In this document: piece after piece, positions 7,404 through 17,000 of the stretch
Layout of the letters: each line of letters starts with the position of its first letter
Position numbering within the stretch: the stretch's first letter is position 1
Assembly: GCA_040219935.1 (NCBI GenBank)
Contig: JAVJUA010000064.1
Coordinates: 1-64,000, forward strand
Direction: 5' to 3'
DNA length: 64,000 nucleotides
Source: UBA7803 sp040219935
GTDB taxonomy: Bacteria > Pseudomonadota > Gammaproteobacteria > Pseudomonadales > Azotimanducaceae
Notes under the pieces: model-generated
The model's input: only the letters and a program-made list of their open reading frames with translations
The model's database searches: none
What the model was told of the DNA's origin: nothing
Made by a program: the position numbers and the translations under genes

Positions 7404-8339
7404 ATGCAGTTCAAGAACCGGATCACCGACCTGCTCGGTATCGAGATTCCCGTGGTGCAGGCGCCCATGGGCTGGATTGCGCGCTCCCAGCTCGCATCCG
7501 CCGTGTCCAACGCCGGCGGCCTCGGCATCATCGAGACGTCCTCGGGCGAGCTCCCCGCGATCCGCGACGAGATCCGCAAGATGCGCACCCTCACCGACAA
7601 GCCGTTCGGCGTGAACATCGCCCAGGCGTTCGTGCGCGACCCTGACATCGTCAGCTTCGTCATCGACCAGGGCGTCACCTTCGTCACCACCTCGGCGGGC
7701 AATCCCGAGCGCTACACCGACCAGCTCAAGAGCGCGGGCCTCACCGTCTTTCACGTGGTGCCGAGCCTGTCGGCAGCGCTGAAGGCGGTGGCCTGCGGCG
7801 TCGACGGCCTGGTGGTGGAGGGCGGCGAGGGCGGTGGCTTCAAGAACCCGCGTGACGTCGCCACCATGGTGCTGCTGCCGCTGGTGCGCTCGAAGGTGGA
7901 CGTGCCCATCATCGCCGCCGGTGGCTTCGTCGACGGCCGCACCATGGCCGCCGCGTTCGCGCTGGGCGCGGAAGCGGTGCAGATGGGCACGCGCATGGTG
8001 TCGGCGCTGGAATCGCCCGTGCACGAGAACTGGAAACAGGCCATCATCGCCGCCAGGGAAATCGACACCGTGTTTTTGAACCGCAAGCATTCGCCGGCGC
8101 TGCGGGCGCTGCGAACCGAGAAGACCACGCGGCTGGAGGACGAGCCGGACACCAACGCCATGCGCGAGTTCGGCACCGCCATCGACCTGTACTTCGGCGG
8201 CGACATGGAAGCCAGCATCGCGCTCACCGGGCAGGTGTGCGGGCGCATCGACGCGGTGCGGCCGGTGGCGGACATCCTGGCGGACGTGCGGGACGAGTTC
8301 TTCCGCACCCTGGACGACATGGCCCGACGCTACCTCTGA
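7404..8339 (+). CDS. Nitronate monooxygenase (2-nitropropane dioxygenase family)
   Basis: 311 residues, FMN-dependent TIM barrel. Landmarks: IPVVQAPMGWIARSQLASAV at the N-terminus, VVEGGEGGGF, and the FMN phosphate-binding stretch PIIAAGGFVDGRTMAAAFAL followed by GAEAVQMGTR. The family oxidises alkyl nitronates; related members act as enoyl-ACP reductases or flavin oxidoreductases. A GAGGAGACATC ribosome-binding site precedes the ATG. Follows the DUF1330-like gene by 9 bases and is likely co-transcribed with it. Confidence 0.88.
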   Translation: MQFKNRITDLLGIEIPVVQAPMGWIARSQLASAVSNAGGLGIIETSSGELPAIRDEIRKMRTLTDKPFGVNIAQAFVRDPDIVSFVIDQGVTFVTTSAGNPERYTDQLKSAGLTVFHVVPSLSAALKAVACGVDGLVVEGGEGGGFKNPRDVATMVLLPLVRSKVDVPIIAAGGFVDGRTMAAAFALGAEAVQMGTRMVSALESPVHENWKQAIIAAREIDTVFLNRKHSPALRALRTEKTTRLEDEPDTNAMREFGTAIDLYFGGDMEASIALTGQVCGRIDAVRPVADILADVRDEFFRTLDDMARRYL

Positions 8340-8378
8340 CGCCGTCGGGCCGCCCGTGTCGCTGCACGGAGTGGAGCC

Positions 8379-9290
8379 ATGACGACGAAGTTCAAGATCG
8401 GCCTGGCGCTGGGCGGCGGCGCCGCCCGCGGCTGGGCTCACATCGGCGTGATCAGGGCGCTGGCCGAATGCGGCGTCACGCCTGCGGTGGTGAGCGGCGC
8501 CTCCATCGGCTCGCTGGTGGGGGCGGCGCTGGCGGGTGGCAGCCTGGACGAACTGGAAGAGTGGGTGCTGGGCCTGCGGCGGCTCGACGTCATCAAGCTG
8601 CTGGACGCGCGTCTGGCGGGCGGCGTGATCGAGGGCAACCGGGTCATGGCCGCGATCAAGGACATCCTCCAGGACCGCGCCATCGAAGACCTCGACCTGC
8701 CCTACGGCGCGGTGGCCACCGACCTGCAGCGCGGGCGCCCGGTGTGGCTGCGGGAGGGCTCCACCATCAACGCGGTGCGGGCGTCCTGCGCCATGCCCGG
8801 GCTGTTCCCGCCGCGCCGCTACGGTGACCGCTGGCTGGTGGACGGCGGGCTGGTGGACCCGGTGCCGGTGACCCTGTGCCGCGTGCTGGGGGCAGACCTG
8901 GTGATCGCGGTGAACCTGAGCCCGTATCGCCGCCGCCTCGCCGGCCGGCTGCCGGTGGCGACCGCACCCGATGCCGAGCCCGATGGCGGCCGGGAGGAGG
9001 GCTCCTACGTCGAGCGCCTGCAGCGGTTCGTGATCGACCTGTTCGACTCCGACGGCGACCAGCGGGAACCGGCGCTGCTGGACGTGGTCGCCAGCGCCAT
9101 CAACATCATGCAGGAGCGGGTCACCCGCAGCCGGCTGGCCGGTGATCCGCCGGAGCTGGAGATCGTGCCCGACGTCGCCGAGATCGGCCTCATGGACTTT
9201 CATCGGGCCGAGGAGGCGGTCGGGCAGGGCGTGGCGGCGGTGACCGAACGCAGCCGAGACCTGGACCGCCTGCTGGAAGATGCCGGCTGA
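8379..9290 (+). CDS. Patatin-like phospholipase, RssA/NTE type
   Basis: 303 residues, cytoplasmic or membrane-associated serine lipase. The oxyanion loop LALGGGAARGWAHIGV, nucleophile elbow GASIG (GxSxG, about residues 43-47) and catalytic Asp in VDGGLVDPVPV are all present, so the Ser-Asp dyad is intact. It overlaps cardiolipin synthase by 11 bases. The pairing suggests phospholipid turnover coupled to cardiolipin formation. The exact lipid substrate is unknown. Confidence 0.9.
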   Translation: MTTKFKIGLALGGGAARGWAHIGVIRALAECGVTPAVVSGASIGSLVGAALAGGSLDELEEWVLGLRRLDVIKLLDARLAGGVIEGNRVMAAIKDILQDRAIEDLDLPYGAVATDLQRGRPVWLREGSTINAVRASCAMPGLFPPRRYGDRWLVDGGLVDPVPVTLCRVLGADLVIAVNLSPYRRRLAGRLPVATAPDAEPDGGREEGSYVERLQRFVIDLFDSDGDQREPALLDVVASAINIMQERVTRSRLAGDPPELEIVPDVAEIGLMDFHRAEEAVGQGVAAVTERSRDLDRLLEDAG

Positions 9291-10719
9291 CGGGCTGACC
9301 ACGCTGGCCGCCTGGTGGGATCCGGCCCTGGCCGCTCTCGCCCTGGCAGCGCTGGCCGGCGCCCTCGGCCTGTGGGCGGGGTGCCATGCCCTGCTCACCA
9401 AGCGCCGGCCGCGCTCGGCGTTCGGCTGGATCGCCGTCTGCCTCATGTTTCCCCTGGCCGGCGCGCTGCTGTACTACCTGTTCGGCATCAACCGGGCCCA
9501 GCGCCGCGCCCGCCGCTTCCGCGACGACGGCGTCTGGGAACCGCCGCCGTCGCCGCACCGCGTGCCGGCCCCGGCCGACACCGACGACCTGGCGCGCCTG
9601 GGGGAGGCCGTGTCGGGGGAGCCTCGTCTGGCGGGCAATCGGGTGCAGATTCTGCACGGCGGCGAGCAGGCCTATCCGGTCATGCTCGACGCCATCGAGG
9701 CTGCCGAGCAGCGCATCGACCTGGTCACCTACATCTTCGACACCGATGCCACCGGCCGCGCCTTTGCCGACGCCCTGGGCCGGGCCGTTGCCCGCGGGGT
9801 GGCCGTGCGGGTGCTGCTGGACGGGGTCGGCGAGCTGTACTCCTGGCCGCGGGCGCGGCGCATGCTCGGCAAGCGTGGGGTGGCGGTGCGGCGCTATCTT
9901 CCGCCGAAGCTCATGCCGCCGAGCTTCATGATCAACCTGCGCAACCACCGCAAGATCCTGCTGGTGGACGATCGGGTGGCGTTCACCGGCGGCATGAACA
10001 TCTCGGATCGCCACCTGGCGGCGCGGCAGGATAACGCGCGACGCGTGGTCGACCTGCACGTGGCCCTGCACGGTCCGGTGCTGGCCGGCCTGCAGCGCGT
10101 CTTCCACAACGACTGGGTGCACGCGGGGGCCGACGAGGATGAGCCGTTTCTGCAGCCGGCACCGGTGGGCTCGTCGCTGTGCCGCGTCATCGCCGACGGC
10201 CCCGACGAGCCCGTGGACCGGCTGCTGCTGGTGCTGGTGGGCGCGGTGTCTCTGGCTCGTCGCCGGGTGCTGCTGATGACCCCCTACTTCATCCCGCCGC
10301 GGGAGCTGATCGGCGCGCTGCAGTCGGCGGCCCTGCGCGGGGTGGAGGTGCAGGTGGTGCTGCCCGGTCGCAACAACCTGTTCTTCGTGCACCGCGCCAC
10401 CCGGCACGGCCTCTGGGAGCTGCTGCAGCGCGGCGTCAAGGTCTACTACCAGCCGCCCCCCTTCGTGCACAGCAAGCTGGTGCTGGTCGATGACCAGTAT
10501 GCACAGGTGGGTTCGGCCAACATCGACCCGCGCAGCCTGCGGCTGAACTTCGAGCTCAACGTCGAGATCTTCGATCCGGCCGTGGCTGCGGTCCTGTGGG
10601 CTCATGCCGATGCGGCGGTGGCGCGCTCGCGGGCGGTCACCCTGGCCGAGGTGGACGCCCGGCGGCTGCCCACGCGGCTGGCGGACGGCCTGATGTGGCT
10701 GTTCTCGCCCTACCTCTGA
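9280..10719 (+). CDS. cls: Cardiolipin synthase (phospholipase D superfamily)
   Basis: 479 residues: two N-terminal transmembrane helices (PLDc_N region, FGWIAVCLMFPLAGALLYYL) and two HKD catalytic domains, NHRKILLVDDRVAFTGGMN and VHSKLVLVDDQYAQVGSANI. Both His/Lys/Asp sets are complete. Catalyses condensation of two phosphatidylglycerols to cardiolipin at the inner membrane. Length matches the Cls A type (~480). Overlaps the patatin gene upstream and ends 11 bases from the convergent antiporter operon. Confidence 0.93.
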   Translation: MPADGLTTLAAWWDPALAALALAALAGALGLWAGCHALLTKRRPRSAFGWIAVCLMFPLAGALLYYLFGINRAQRRARRFRDDGVWEPPPSPHRVPAPADTDDLARLGEAVSGEPRLAGNRVQILHGGEQAYPVMLDAIEAAEQRIDLVTYIFDTDATGRAFADALGRAVARGVAVRVLLDGVGELYSWPRARRMLGKRGVAVRRYLPPKLMPPSFMINLRNHRKILLVDDRVAFTGGMNISDRHLAARQDNARRVVDLHVALHGPVLAGLQRVFHNDWVHAGADEDEPFLQPAPVGSSLCRVIADGPDEPVDRLLLVLVGAVSLARRRVLLMTPYFIPPRELIGALQSAALRGVEVQVVLPGRNNLFFVHRATRHGLWELLQRGVKVYYQPPPFVHSKLVLVDDQYAQVGSANIDPRSLRLNFELNVEIFDPAVAAVLWAHADAAVARSRAVTLAEVDARRLPTRLADGLMWLFSPYL

Positions 10720-10729
10720 GCCGCCTTCC

Positions 10730-12412
10730 CTAGAGGTAGTAGACGGTCACGTAGGTGGCCAGCATCAGCGCCACCCACAGCGCCGTGGTGCCGATCTGCC
10801 ACGAGCGGCCGAGGGTGCCGGACGGGCCGAGCACGTCCATCAGCCGGCCGCCGGCACGGCGGCCGAAGCCCAGAATGGCGCGGGTCACATGCTGGCGCAC
10901 CACGCCGATCAGGCGCGCGCAGCCTTCCCAGAAGGCGGGCAGCGCCCGTCGCCACAGCCAGTCGACATCGAGGGTGATGGTCATCGTGCGCTGCATCCAG
11001 GGCAGCAGCAGGAAGAAGGCGAGCCCCGAGAACAGTAGCAGTTGCAGATAGAACACCACCTTGCCGGCCTTGTAGGGCACGTAGTCGACCGGATAAGGCA
11101 GCAGCTCGTAGAGCGGGCCGGGAAAGACGCCAAGCAGGATGCAGGCGGCGGCCATGATGATCATGGCGGCGCTCATGTTCCAGGGGGCATCCTTGGGCCG
11201 CAGGCCCGAGTCCTTCTGGAAGAACACGAACCAGGGGAACTTGATGCCCGCGTGCAGGAACACGCCCGCAGACGCCGCCGCCAGCAGGAAGTAGACCACG
11301 CTCATGTGCTCGAGCATGGCAGCCTCGGAGATCATCGACTTGGTCGTGAACCCCGACGTGAGCGGGAAGCTCGAGATGGCGAGCGCGCCGATGATGCCGC
11401 AGATGGCCGTCACCGGCATGGTCCGGTACAGCCCGCCCAGGTTCGAGCACAGGTTCTCGCCGGTGCGGTACACCACCACGCCGGCGCTCATGAACAGCAG
11501 CGCTTTGTAGATGATGTGGGCGAAGGCGTGGGCGGCGGCGCCGTTCAGCGCCATCTCGGTGCCGATGCCGACGGCGCACACCATGAACCCCACCTGGTTG
11601 ACGATGGAGTAGGCGAGGATGCGCCGCACGTCGTTCTCGAGCAGCGCCATGACGATGCCGTAGAAGATCATGACCAGGCCGATGGGCACCAGGATGCCGG
11701 CGCCGGGGAACAGCAGGATCAGCGCCAGAATGGCGGTCTTGGTGGTAAACGCCGACAGGAACACCGAGCCGGTGGGGCTCGAGTTCGGGTACGCGTCGGC
11801 CAGCCACGCCGACAGCGGCGGCGCGGCGACGTTGATCAGCACGCCGATCAGCACCATCCAGGCGTCGAAGGTGTCGAGCGGTATCGCCTGAATCTCGATG
11901 GAGCCGGTGTGCACCATGATGCCTTCGATGCCGACCTTCAGAATCACGCCGCCCAGCAGGTGAATGGTGGCGTAGCGGATGCCGGCCGCCCGCGCCCTGG
12001 CGCCGCCGCCGCACCAGACCACGACGGTGGAGAAGATGGCCATCAGCTCCCAGAACAGGAACAGCGTGATCAGATCGCCGGCGAAGCTGACGCCGACGGC
12101 GCCGGCGGCGTACAGGTGCGCGGCCGACAGCTCGTACCATTTGGCCTGGCGGAATGCGAACAGGGTGCCGACGAACGCCATGAAGGCGAAGATGGTGGCG
12201 AACAGGCGCCGCAGCGGGCTGCCCTGCAGGGGCTCGATGGTGTAGCCGAGGAACTCCGTGGTGACGATGACGCCGTCCGGCACCTGCCAGATGCCCCACA
12301 GGGTGAGCAGCGGCGCCAGCAGGAAAACCGCCTGGCGGACGCTGCCGCGGGCGATGCCGCCGACGATGGCGCCGCCGACCAGGGCCAGAGCCGGTGGGAA
12401 GAAGTCAATCAT
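10730..12412 (-). CDS. Mrp-type Na+/H+ antiporter subunit D homologue (third copy)
   Basis: 560 residues, about 14 transmembrane helices, related to MrpD and NuoL/M. Conserved charged positions of the proton channel are visible: Glu in LFLFWELMAIFS, Lys in FTTKTAILAL and Lys in HIIYKALLFM. It is the last gene of the operon and the longest D-type subunit, with an extended C-terminal tail ending in one further helix, as in NuoL-like proteins. The start overlaps the upstream 2-TM gene by 8 bases. Probable role: one of three ion-translocating subunits of the complex. Confidence 0.85.
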   Translation of the reverse strand: MIDFFPPALALVGGAIVGGIARGSVRQAVFLLAPLLTLWGIWQVPDGVIVTTEFLGYTIEPLQGSPLRRLFATIFAFMAFVGTLFAFRQAKWYELSAAHLYAAGAVGVSFAGDLITLFLFWELMAIFSTVVVWCGGGARARAAGIRYATIHLLGGVILKVGIEGIMVHTGSIEIQAIPLDTFDAWMVLIGVLINVAAPPLSAWLADAYPNSSPTGSVFLSAFTTKTAILALILLFPGAGILVPIGLVMIFYGIVMALLENDVRRILAYSIVNQVGFMVCAVGIGTEMALNGAAAHAFAHIIYKALLFMSAGVVVYRTGENLCSNLGGLYRTMPVTAICGIIGALAISSFPLTSGFTTKSMISEAAMLEHMSVVYFLLAAASAGVFLHAGIKFPWFVFFQKDSGLRPKDAPWNMSAAMIIMAAACILLGVFPGPLYELLPYPVDYVPYKAGKVVFYLQLLLFSGLAFFLLLPWMQRTMTITLDVDWLWRRALPAFWEGCARLIGVVRQHVTRAILGFGRRAGGRLMDVLGPSGTLGRSWQIGTTALWVALMLATYVTVYYL

Positions 12413-12656
12413 CGTAGTAGTCGTCCGGGCGCTTGAGAAGCATGCCCAGGGCCTTGGCGAAGAACACCATGATCACGCAGGCGCCGAAGCCGAACACAGC
12501 GGCGAAGCCGAACCAGCCGTCGGCGCCGAAGTGGCCGTCGACGGGGAAGACGATCTGCACCAGCACGGTGAGCGCCAGCAGCACCGCGAAGGCCCACCAG
12601 AGCTTGCGCACCGTCGTCGGCCGCGACAGCCAGTGGTCGTCGTCGGGTCGGCTCAT
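12405..12656 (-). CDS. Small two-helix membrane protein of the antiporter operon
   Basis: 83 residues with two hydrophobic helices (LWWAFAVLLALTVLVQIVF and FGFAAVFGFGACVIMVFFA) and an acidic C-terminus ending DDYYDD. No family identified with certainty. Its start overlaps the second D gene (ATGA) and its stop overlaps the third, so it is translated as part of the set. Likely an accessory or assembly subunit. The open frame upstream to 12776 is a shadow of the neighbour. Confidence 0.7.
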   Translation of the reverse strand: MSRPDDDHWLSRPTTVRKLWWAFAVLLALTVLVQIVFPVDGHFGADGWFGFAAVFGFGACVIMVFFAKALGMLLKRPDDYYDD

Positions 12657-14155
12657 GGCACCACTCCCGGCCAGGGCTCGACCACTCGATACTCGAGCTC
12701 CAGCACCGGCGCGTTGAAGAAGAAGAACAGCACGCTGAGCGCGGCCGTGGTGGTGAGCGCCAGAACCATCGGCCACGGCGCCTCACCGTGATCCTGCTTC
12801 GGCGCTTCGCCCTCGGGCAGCAGCCAGGCGGCGTAGACCACCGGCAGGAAGTAGGCCGCGTTCAGGGCCGTGCTCAGGATGACGGTGAAGATGGCGAGGT
12901 AGTTGTCCGACTGAAATGCGCCGGCGAGGATATACCACTTCGACACGAAGCCGCCGGTGGGCGGCACGCCGATCATGGTGAGCCCGCCGACCGTGAACGC
13001 GGCCATGGTCCACGGCATGCGGCGGCCGATGCCGGCGAGCTGGGCGAGCTCGGTCTTCTTGGACGCCACGTAGATGGCGCCGGCCGCGAAGAACAGGGTG
13101 ATCTTGCCGAAGGCGTGGGACACCATGTGCACCGCCGCGCCCACCTCCGACAGCGGCTTGAGCACGGCGGCCGCCAGCACCACGTAGGAGAGCTGGCTGA
13201 CCGTCGAGTAGGCGAGCATGCGCTTCAGGTTGGTCTGGCGCAGCGCCACGATGCTGGCCGCGAGGATGGTGAAGGCCGCGATCCACAGCAGCCAGTCGGC
13301 CGTGTGCTGCTCGAACAGGTAGTCGATGCCGAAGATGTAGACGATCACCTTGAGCAGCGTGAACACCCCGGCCTTGACCACCGCCACCGCGTGCAGCAGC
13401 GCGCTCACCGGCGTCGGCGCCACCATGGCGGCCGGCAGCCACCGATGCACGGGCATCACCGCCGCCTTGCCCACGCCGAACACGAACAGCGCCAGCAGCA
13501 GCCCCAGCGCGGGCCCCTCGATGGTGCCCTCGAGGATGCCCCTGGGCACGAAGGACGGATCGGCGGCCAGCACGCCACCCGGCACGAAGTCGACGGTGCC
13601 GACGGTCACGTAGACCCAGATGATGGCGGGCAGCAGCAGGCCGATGGACGTGGTCAGCAGAATGCCGAGGTAGACGCGGGCCGAGGCGATGGTGTCGGCA
13701 TCGCCCTTGTGCGCCACCAGCGGGTAGGTGGCCAGCGTCAGCACCTCGTAGAACAGGAACAACGTGAACAGGTTGGCCGAGAAGGCGATGCCCATGGCGC
13801 CGGCGATGGAGACCGCGAAGCAGACGTAGAAGCGCGTCTGGTGCTTCTCCTGATTGCCGCGCATGTAGCCGATGGAGTAGATGGAGTTGACGATCCACAG
13901 CAGCGAGGCGATGCCGGCGAACAGCATCCCCAGCGGCTCCACGGCGAAGGCGATGGCAATGCCGGGGAACGGCTGGGCGAAGTGCGCGTAGGGACGAGCA
14001 CCTTCCCAGACGTCGATGCCGACTGCCGCCACCACCACCACCAGCGTCAGCGTGGTGACCAGCGTCACAGTCTCCCGCAGGTTCGGCCAGCGTCCGGCGA
14101 GCGCGATCAGCACGGCGCCGGCCAGCGGCACCCACAGGGCCATCGCCGGACTCAT
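12653..14155 (-). CDS. Mrp-type Na+/H+ antiporter subunit D homologue (second copy)
   Basis: 500 residues, about 14 helices. Channel motifs: Glu in LFLFYEVLTLATYPL, Lys in GKAAVMPVHRWLP followed by PTPVSALLHA, and Lys in HAFGKITLFF. The PTPVSALLHA segment is typical of NuoL/NuoM/MrpD broken helix TM7-8. The ATG at 14155 overlaps the stop of the first D gene by four bases. The much longer open frame reaching 15712 is an overlap with an antisense-phase shadow and is not a fusion. Confidence 0.88.
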   Translation of the reverse strand: MSPAMALWVPLAGAVLIALAGRWPNLRETVTLVTTLTLVVVVAAVGIDVWEGARPYAHFAQPFPGIAIAFAVEPLGMLFAGIASLLWIVNSIYSIGYMRGNQEKHQTRFYVCFAVSIAGAMGIAFSANLFTLFLFYEVLTLATYPLVAHKGDADTIASARVYLGILLTTSIGLLLPAIIWVYVTVGTVDFVPGGVLAADPSFVPRGILEGTIEGPALGLLLALFVFGVGKAAVMPVHRWLPAAMVAPTPVSALLHAVAVVKAGVFTLLKVIVYIFGIDYLFEQHTADWLLWIAAFTILAASIVALRQTNLKRMLAYSTVSQLSYVVLAAAVLKPLSEVGAAVHMVSHAFGKITLFFAAGAIYVASKKTELAQLAGIGRRMPWTMAAFTVGGLTMIGVPPTGGFVSKWYILAGAFQSDNYLAIFTVILSTALNAAYFLPVVYAAWLLPEGEAPKQDHGEAPWPMVLALTTTAALSVLFFFFNAPVLELEYRVVEPWPGVVP

Positions 14156-15657
14156 GGAAAGACTCCGGTCGCCGGGATGCCGAGCAGCGCGCCGGCCGCC
14201 TGGTTGGCCAGGGTCACCGGCAGCTGCGGAAACAGACCGAAGTAGACGTTGGCCAGGGCGGCCACCCAGAGCACCAGCAGCGGCCACAGCGGCGTCGGCG
14301 CGTCGTTGCCCTCGGTCTCCAGCGGCGTGCCGAAGTAGGCGGGCTCGAGCACGCGCCACAGGTAGGCGAGGGCCATCAGCGAGCTGGCCACGATCACCAC
14401 CACCAGCGCGATGCCGACAGCGCCCTGGGCGAACGCGGCGCTCACCAGGTACCACTTGCTGACGAAGCCGGCGGTGCCGGGGATGCCGATCAGGCTCGCC
14501 GCCGCCAGCAGGAATGCGGCGGTGGTCCAGGGCATGCGGCGGCCGATGCCGGCGATCTGCAGCAGGTCGAATCCGGCCAGCCGCCGCGCCATCAGCACCA
14601 GCGCCAGAAACAGGGCGCCCTTGGCCAGGGCATGGTTGAACATGTGCAGCACGCCGGCGGTGACGCCGGCCTGATCGAGCAGCGAAGCGCCCAGGATCAT
14701 GTAGCCGATCTGGGCGATGGACGAGTAGCCGAGCAGGCGCTTGAGGTTGGTCTCGTAGAGCGCCACCGCCGACCCGAACAGCACGCCGGCGACGGCCAGC
14801 GGCAGCATGAAGTCGGCGAACTGAATGGCATGGCCATCCAGATTGCCCTGAAACACCAGAAAGTCGAAACGCAGCAGCACGTACAGGGCCACCTTGGTGG
14901 AGCTGGCGGCGATGAAGGCCGTGACCACATGGGGTGCGTAGGCGTAGGCGTTGGGCAGCCAGACGTGCAGCGGGAACACGGCGGCCTTGAGGGCCAGCCC
15001 GACGGTGATGAAGCCGGCGGCCACCAGCAGCGGCGCCCGGGTCGGCGCGTCGGCGATGCGGGCCTCCATGTCCGCGAAGTTCAGGGTGCCCGTCATCATG
15101 TAGATGAAGCCGACGCCGATGAGGTAGAAGGTGGCCCCGACGGTGCCCATGATCAGGTACTTGAACACCGAGGTCAGCGCCCGGCGGTCGGTGCCGCCGG
15201 CGATCAGCACGTAGGTCGCCAGCGACGAGATCTCCATGAACACGAAGACGTTGAAGGCGTCGCCGGTCACCGCGATGCCGGCGAGGCCGGCCATGGCGGT
15301 GAGCCAGGCCGCGTAGAACAGCGGCTGGCGGTGCGGCTCCATGTCGCGGGCGACGCTGTCGCGCCCCATCAGCAGGGCGACCGTGGACGACCCGGTCACC
15401 AGCAGCAGCACCAGGGCGCTCAGGCTGTCGATCACCAGCTCGATGCCGTAGGGCGCGGGCCAGCCGCCCATTTCGTAGCGCAGCACGCTGCCGTCCAGCA
15501 CCATGCTGGTGAGGGTGACGGAGATGGCGAATGCCATGGCGCTGGCGGCCGTGGCGGCCGCCCAGGCCAGGTCCTTCGGGCGCAGCACCGCCACCAGCGG
15601 CGCAGTGAGCAGGGGCACTACCACCTGCAGCGCGGGGAGGTGGTGCTCCAGCGTCAT
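14152..15657 (-). CDS. mrpD: Mrp antiporter subunit D (first copy)
   Basis: 501 residues, about 14 helices, the most MrpD-like of the three. Glu in VFVFMEISSLATYVLIAGG (TM5), Lys in LKAAVFPLHVWLP (TM7) and Lys in HALAKGALFL (TM12 region) mark the proton path. The start overlaps the end of mrpC by four bases. MrpD is an ion-translocating subunit in the hetero-oligomeric Mrp complex in the inner membrane, exchanging cytoplasmic Na+ for external protons. Confidence 0.92.
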   Translation of the reverse strand: MTLEHHLPALQVVVPLLTAPLVAVLRPKDLAWAAATAASAMAFAISVTLTSMVLDGSVLRYEMGGWPAPYGIELVIDSLSALVLLLVTGSSTVALLMGRDSVARDMEPHRQPLFYAAWLTAMAGLAGIAVTGDAFNVFVFMEISSLATYVLIAGGTDRRALTSVFKYLIMGTVGATFYLIGVGFIYMMTGTLNFADMEARIADAPTRAPLLVAAGFITVGLALKAAVFPLHVWLPNAYAYAPHVVTAFIAASSTKVALYVLLRFDFLVFQGNLDGHAIQFADFMLPLAVAGVLFGSAVALYETNLKRLLGYSSIAQIGYMILGASLLDQAGVTAGVLHMFNHALAKGALFLALVLMARRLAGFDLLQIAGIGRRMPWTTAAFLLAAASLIGIPGTAGFVSKWYLVSAAFAQGAVGIALVVVIVASSLMALAYLWRVLEPAYFGTPLETEGNDAPTPLWPLLVLWVAALANVYFGLFPQLPVTLANQAAGALLGIPATGVFP

Positions 15658-16016
15658 GAGCGCCGATCCATCCGCCGGATTTCGTTGTCCTCGATGCTGT
15701 CGTAGGCCTCACGGATGCGCACCACGATGGCGAGCCCCAGCGCCGTGGTCGAGATGCCGACCACGATGGCGGTGAGGATCAGCACCTGGGGCAGCGGATT
15801 GCTGTAGATCTGATCGGCCACACCGTTCTGGATGATGGGGGCCGTGCCCCCCTCGATCTCGGCCATGGTGATGTACAGCAGAAACACGGCCGACTGGAAG
15901 ATGGCGAGCCCCAGCAGCTTCTTGATCAGGTTGTGCTTCGCGATCAGGGCGTAGAAGCCCGTCATCAACAGGATGGCGAACACCCAGTAGTGCAGGTGGC
16001 CGAGCAGCTCCAGCAT
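15654..16016 (-). CDS. mrpC: Mrp antiporter subunit C (NuoK-like)
   Basis: 120 residues, three transmembrane helices, homologous to MrpC/MnhC and NuoK. Typical landmarks are GLAIFQSAVFLLYI and the PLPQVLILTAIVVGISTTAL segment. It starts directly after the stop of the fused B subunit and overlaps mrpD by four bases, as expected for a stoichiometric complex. Confidence 0.92.
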   Translation of the reverse strand: MLELLGHLHYWVFAILLMTGFYALIAKHNLIKKLLGLAIFQSAVFLLYITMAEIEGGTAPIIQNGVADQIYSNPLPQVLILTAIVVGISTTALGLAIVVRIREAYDSIEDNEIRRMDRRS

Positions 16017-16997
16017 TTACGACCCCCGCGACGCGAAGGCGTGGTAGATGGTGAGCATGACGCCGGTGACGGCGAGCCCCACGCCGAGTTCGATGATGAT
16101 GATGCCGGCCTGCTGCCCGGCAACCGGGTCGGCAGCCAGCACCGAGTAGTCGAGGAAGTTGCCGCCGAGCAGCATGCAGACCACGCCGACGCCGCCGTAG
16201 AGCATGGCGCCGAACACGGCCATGAAGATCAGCACGTTGGACGGCAGGAGCTTCAGCGCGGCCCGCTCGCCTTCGATCAGCGAGTAGAGGATCAGCGCAG
16301 CGGCGACGATGGCGCCGGCCTGAAAACCGCCGCCCGGTCCGTACTCGCCGTGGAACTGAACGTACAGGCCGAACAGGACGATGAACGGGATCACCATGCG
16401 GCTTACCACCTGAGGTATCAGATGGTGGCGCAGACCCTCGTCGGGCCGGGGCTGCGGGTTCTTGCTCATGATGCGGTTCTGCCCGGCGCTGAGCACGAAC
16501 AGCACGCCGATGCCGGCAATCAGAATGACGAACACCTCGCCCAGGGTGTCGTAGCCCCGGAAGCTGGCGAGCACGGCGGTGACCACGTTGGGGATGTCTA
16601 TGTACTCACCCGTCTTCTCCAGATACCAGGGTGAGACGTGCTGATGCACCGGCGCGGTCGGATCGCCGAGCGCGGGGGCATTGACCGTGGCGTAGCCGAT
16701 GACCACGACGTTGGCCGCCACCGCCATCATGGCGGGCCACACGCGGCGGCTGCCGGGGCGCTCGCGGGTGGGGGTGAGCGCCAGCGCGCCGAGCAGCAGC
16801 ACGGTCGACACGCCTGCGCCCACGGCCGCCTCGGTGAGGGCGACGTCGGCGGCGTCCAGCACGAAGAAGTTGGCCGCCATCAGCAGGCTGAAGATGCCTG
16901 ACAGCATCACCGCCGAGAACAGGCCTTCGGAACGGACGATGCCGATCGCGGTGATCACCAGCAGCGTCAGCATGAACAGGCCGAACAGGATGGTCAC
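16017..16997 (-). CDS. Fused MbhD/DUF4040-MbhE-MrpB subunit of the antiporter
   Basis: 326 residues. The N-terminal ~80 residues are a DUF4040/MbhD domain (three helices, LTEAAVGAGVSTVLLLGAL), the middle ~80 resemble MbhE (TLGEVFVILIAGIGVLFVL), and from about residue 185 an MrpB/MnhB domain follows (VQFHGEYGPGGGFQAGAI). In standard Mrp, the first two parts are the C-terminus of MrpA and MrpB is separate. Here they are one chain and the NuoL-like N-terminal part of MrpA is missing from this position. It is four bases from mrpG. Confidence 0.88.
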   Translation of the reverse strand: MTILFGLFMLTLLVITAIGIVRSEGLFSAVMLSGIFSLLMAANFFVLDAADVALTEAAVGAGVSTVLLLGALALTPTRERPGSRRVWPAMMAVAANVVVIGYATVNAPALGDPTAPVHQHVSPWYLEKTGEYIDIPNVVTAVLASFRGYDTLGEVFVILIAGIGVLFVLSAGQNRIMSKNPQPRPDEGLRHHLIPQVVSRMVIPFIVLFGLYVQFHGEYGPGGGFQAGAIVAAALILYSLIEGERAALKLLPSNVLIFMAVFGAMLYGGVGVVCMLLGGNFLDYSVLAADPVAGQQAGIIIIELGVGLAVTGVMLTIYHAFASRGS

Positions 16998-17000
16998 GGC

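Noticed and set aside
6702..9446. A 914-residue minus-strand ORF opposite four plus-strand genes
   Set aside because: Arg/His/Gln-rich shadow typical of high-GC codon bias, with no domain or ribosome-binding site. Same reason for other long antisense frames (for example 21652-24018, 39021-40370, 55646-57832).
12653..15712. A 1019-residue ORF on the minus strand spanning two antiporter subunits
   Set aside because: Only the part from ATG 14155 is an antiporter subunit; the N-terminal half is a shadow of the first D subunit in another frame.
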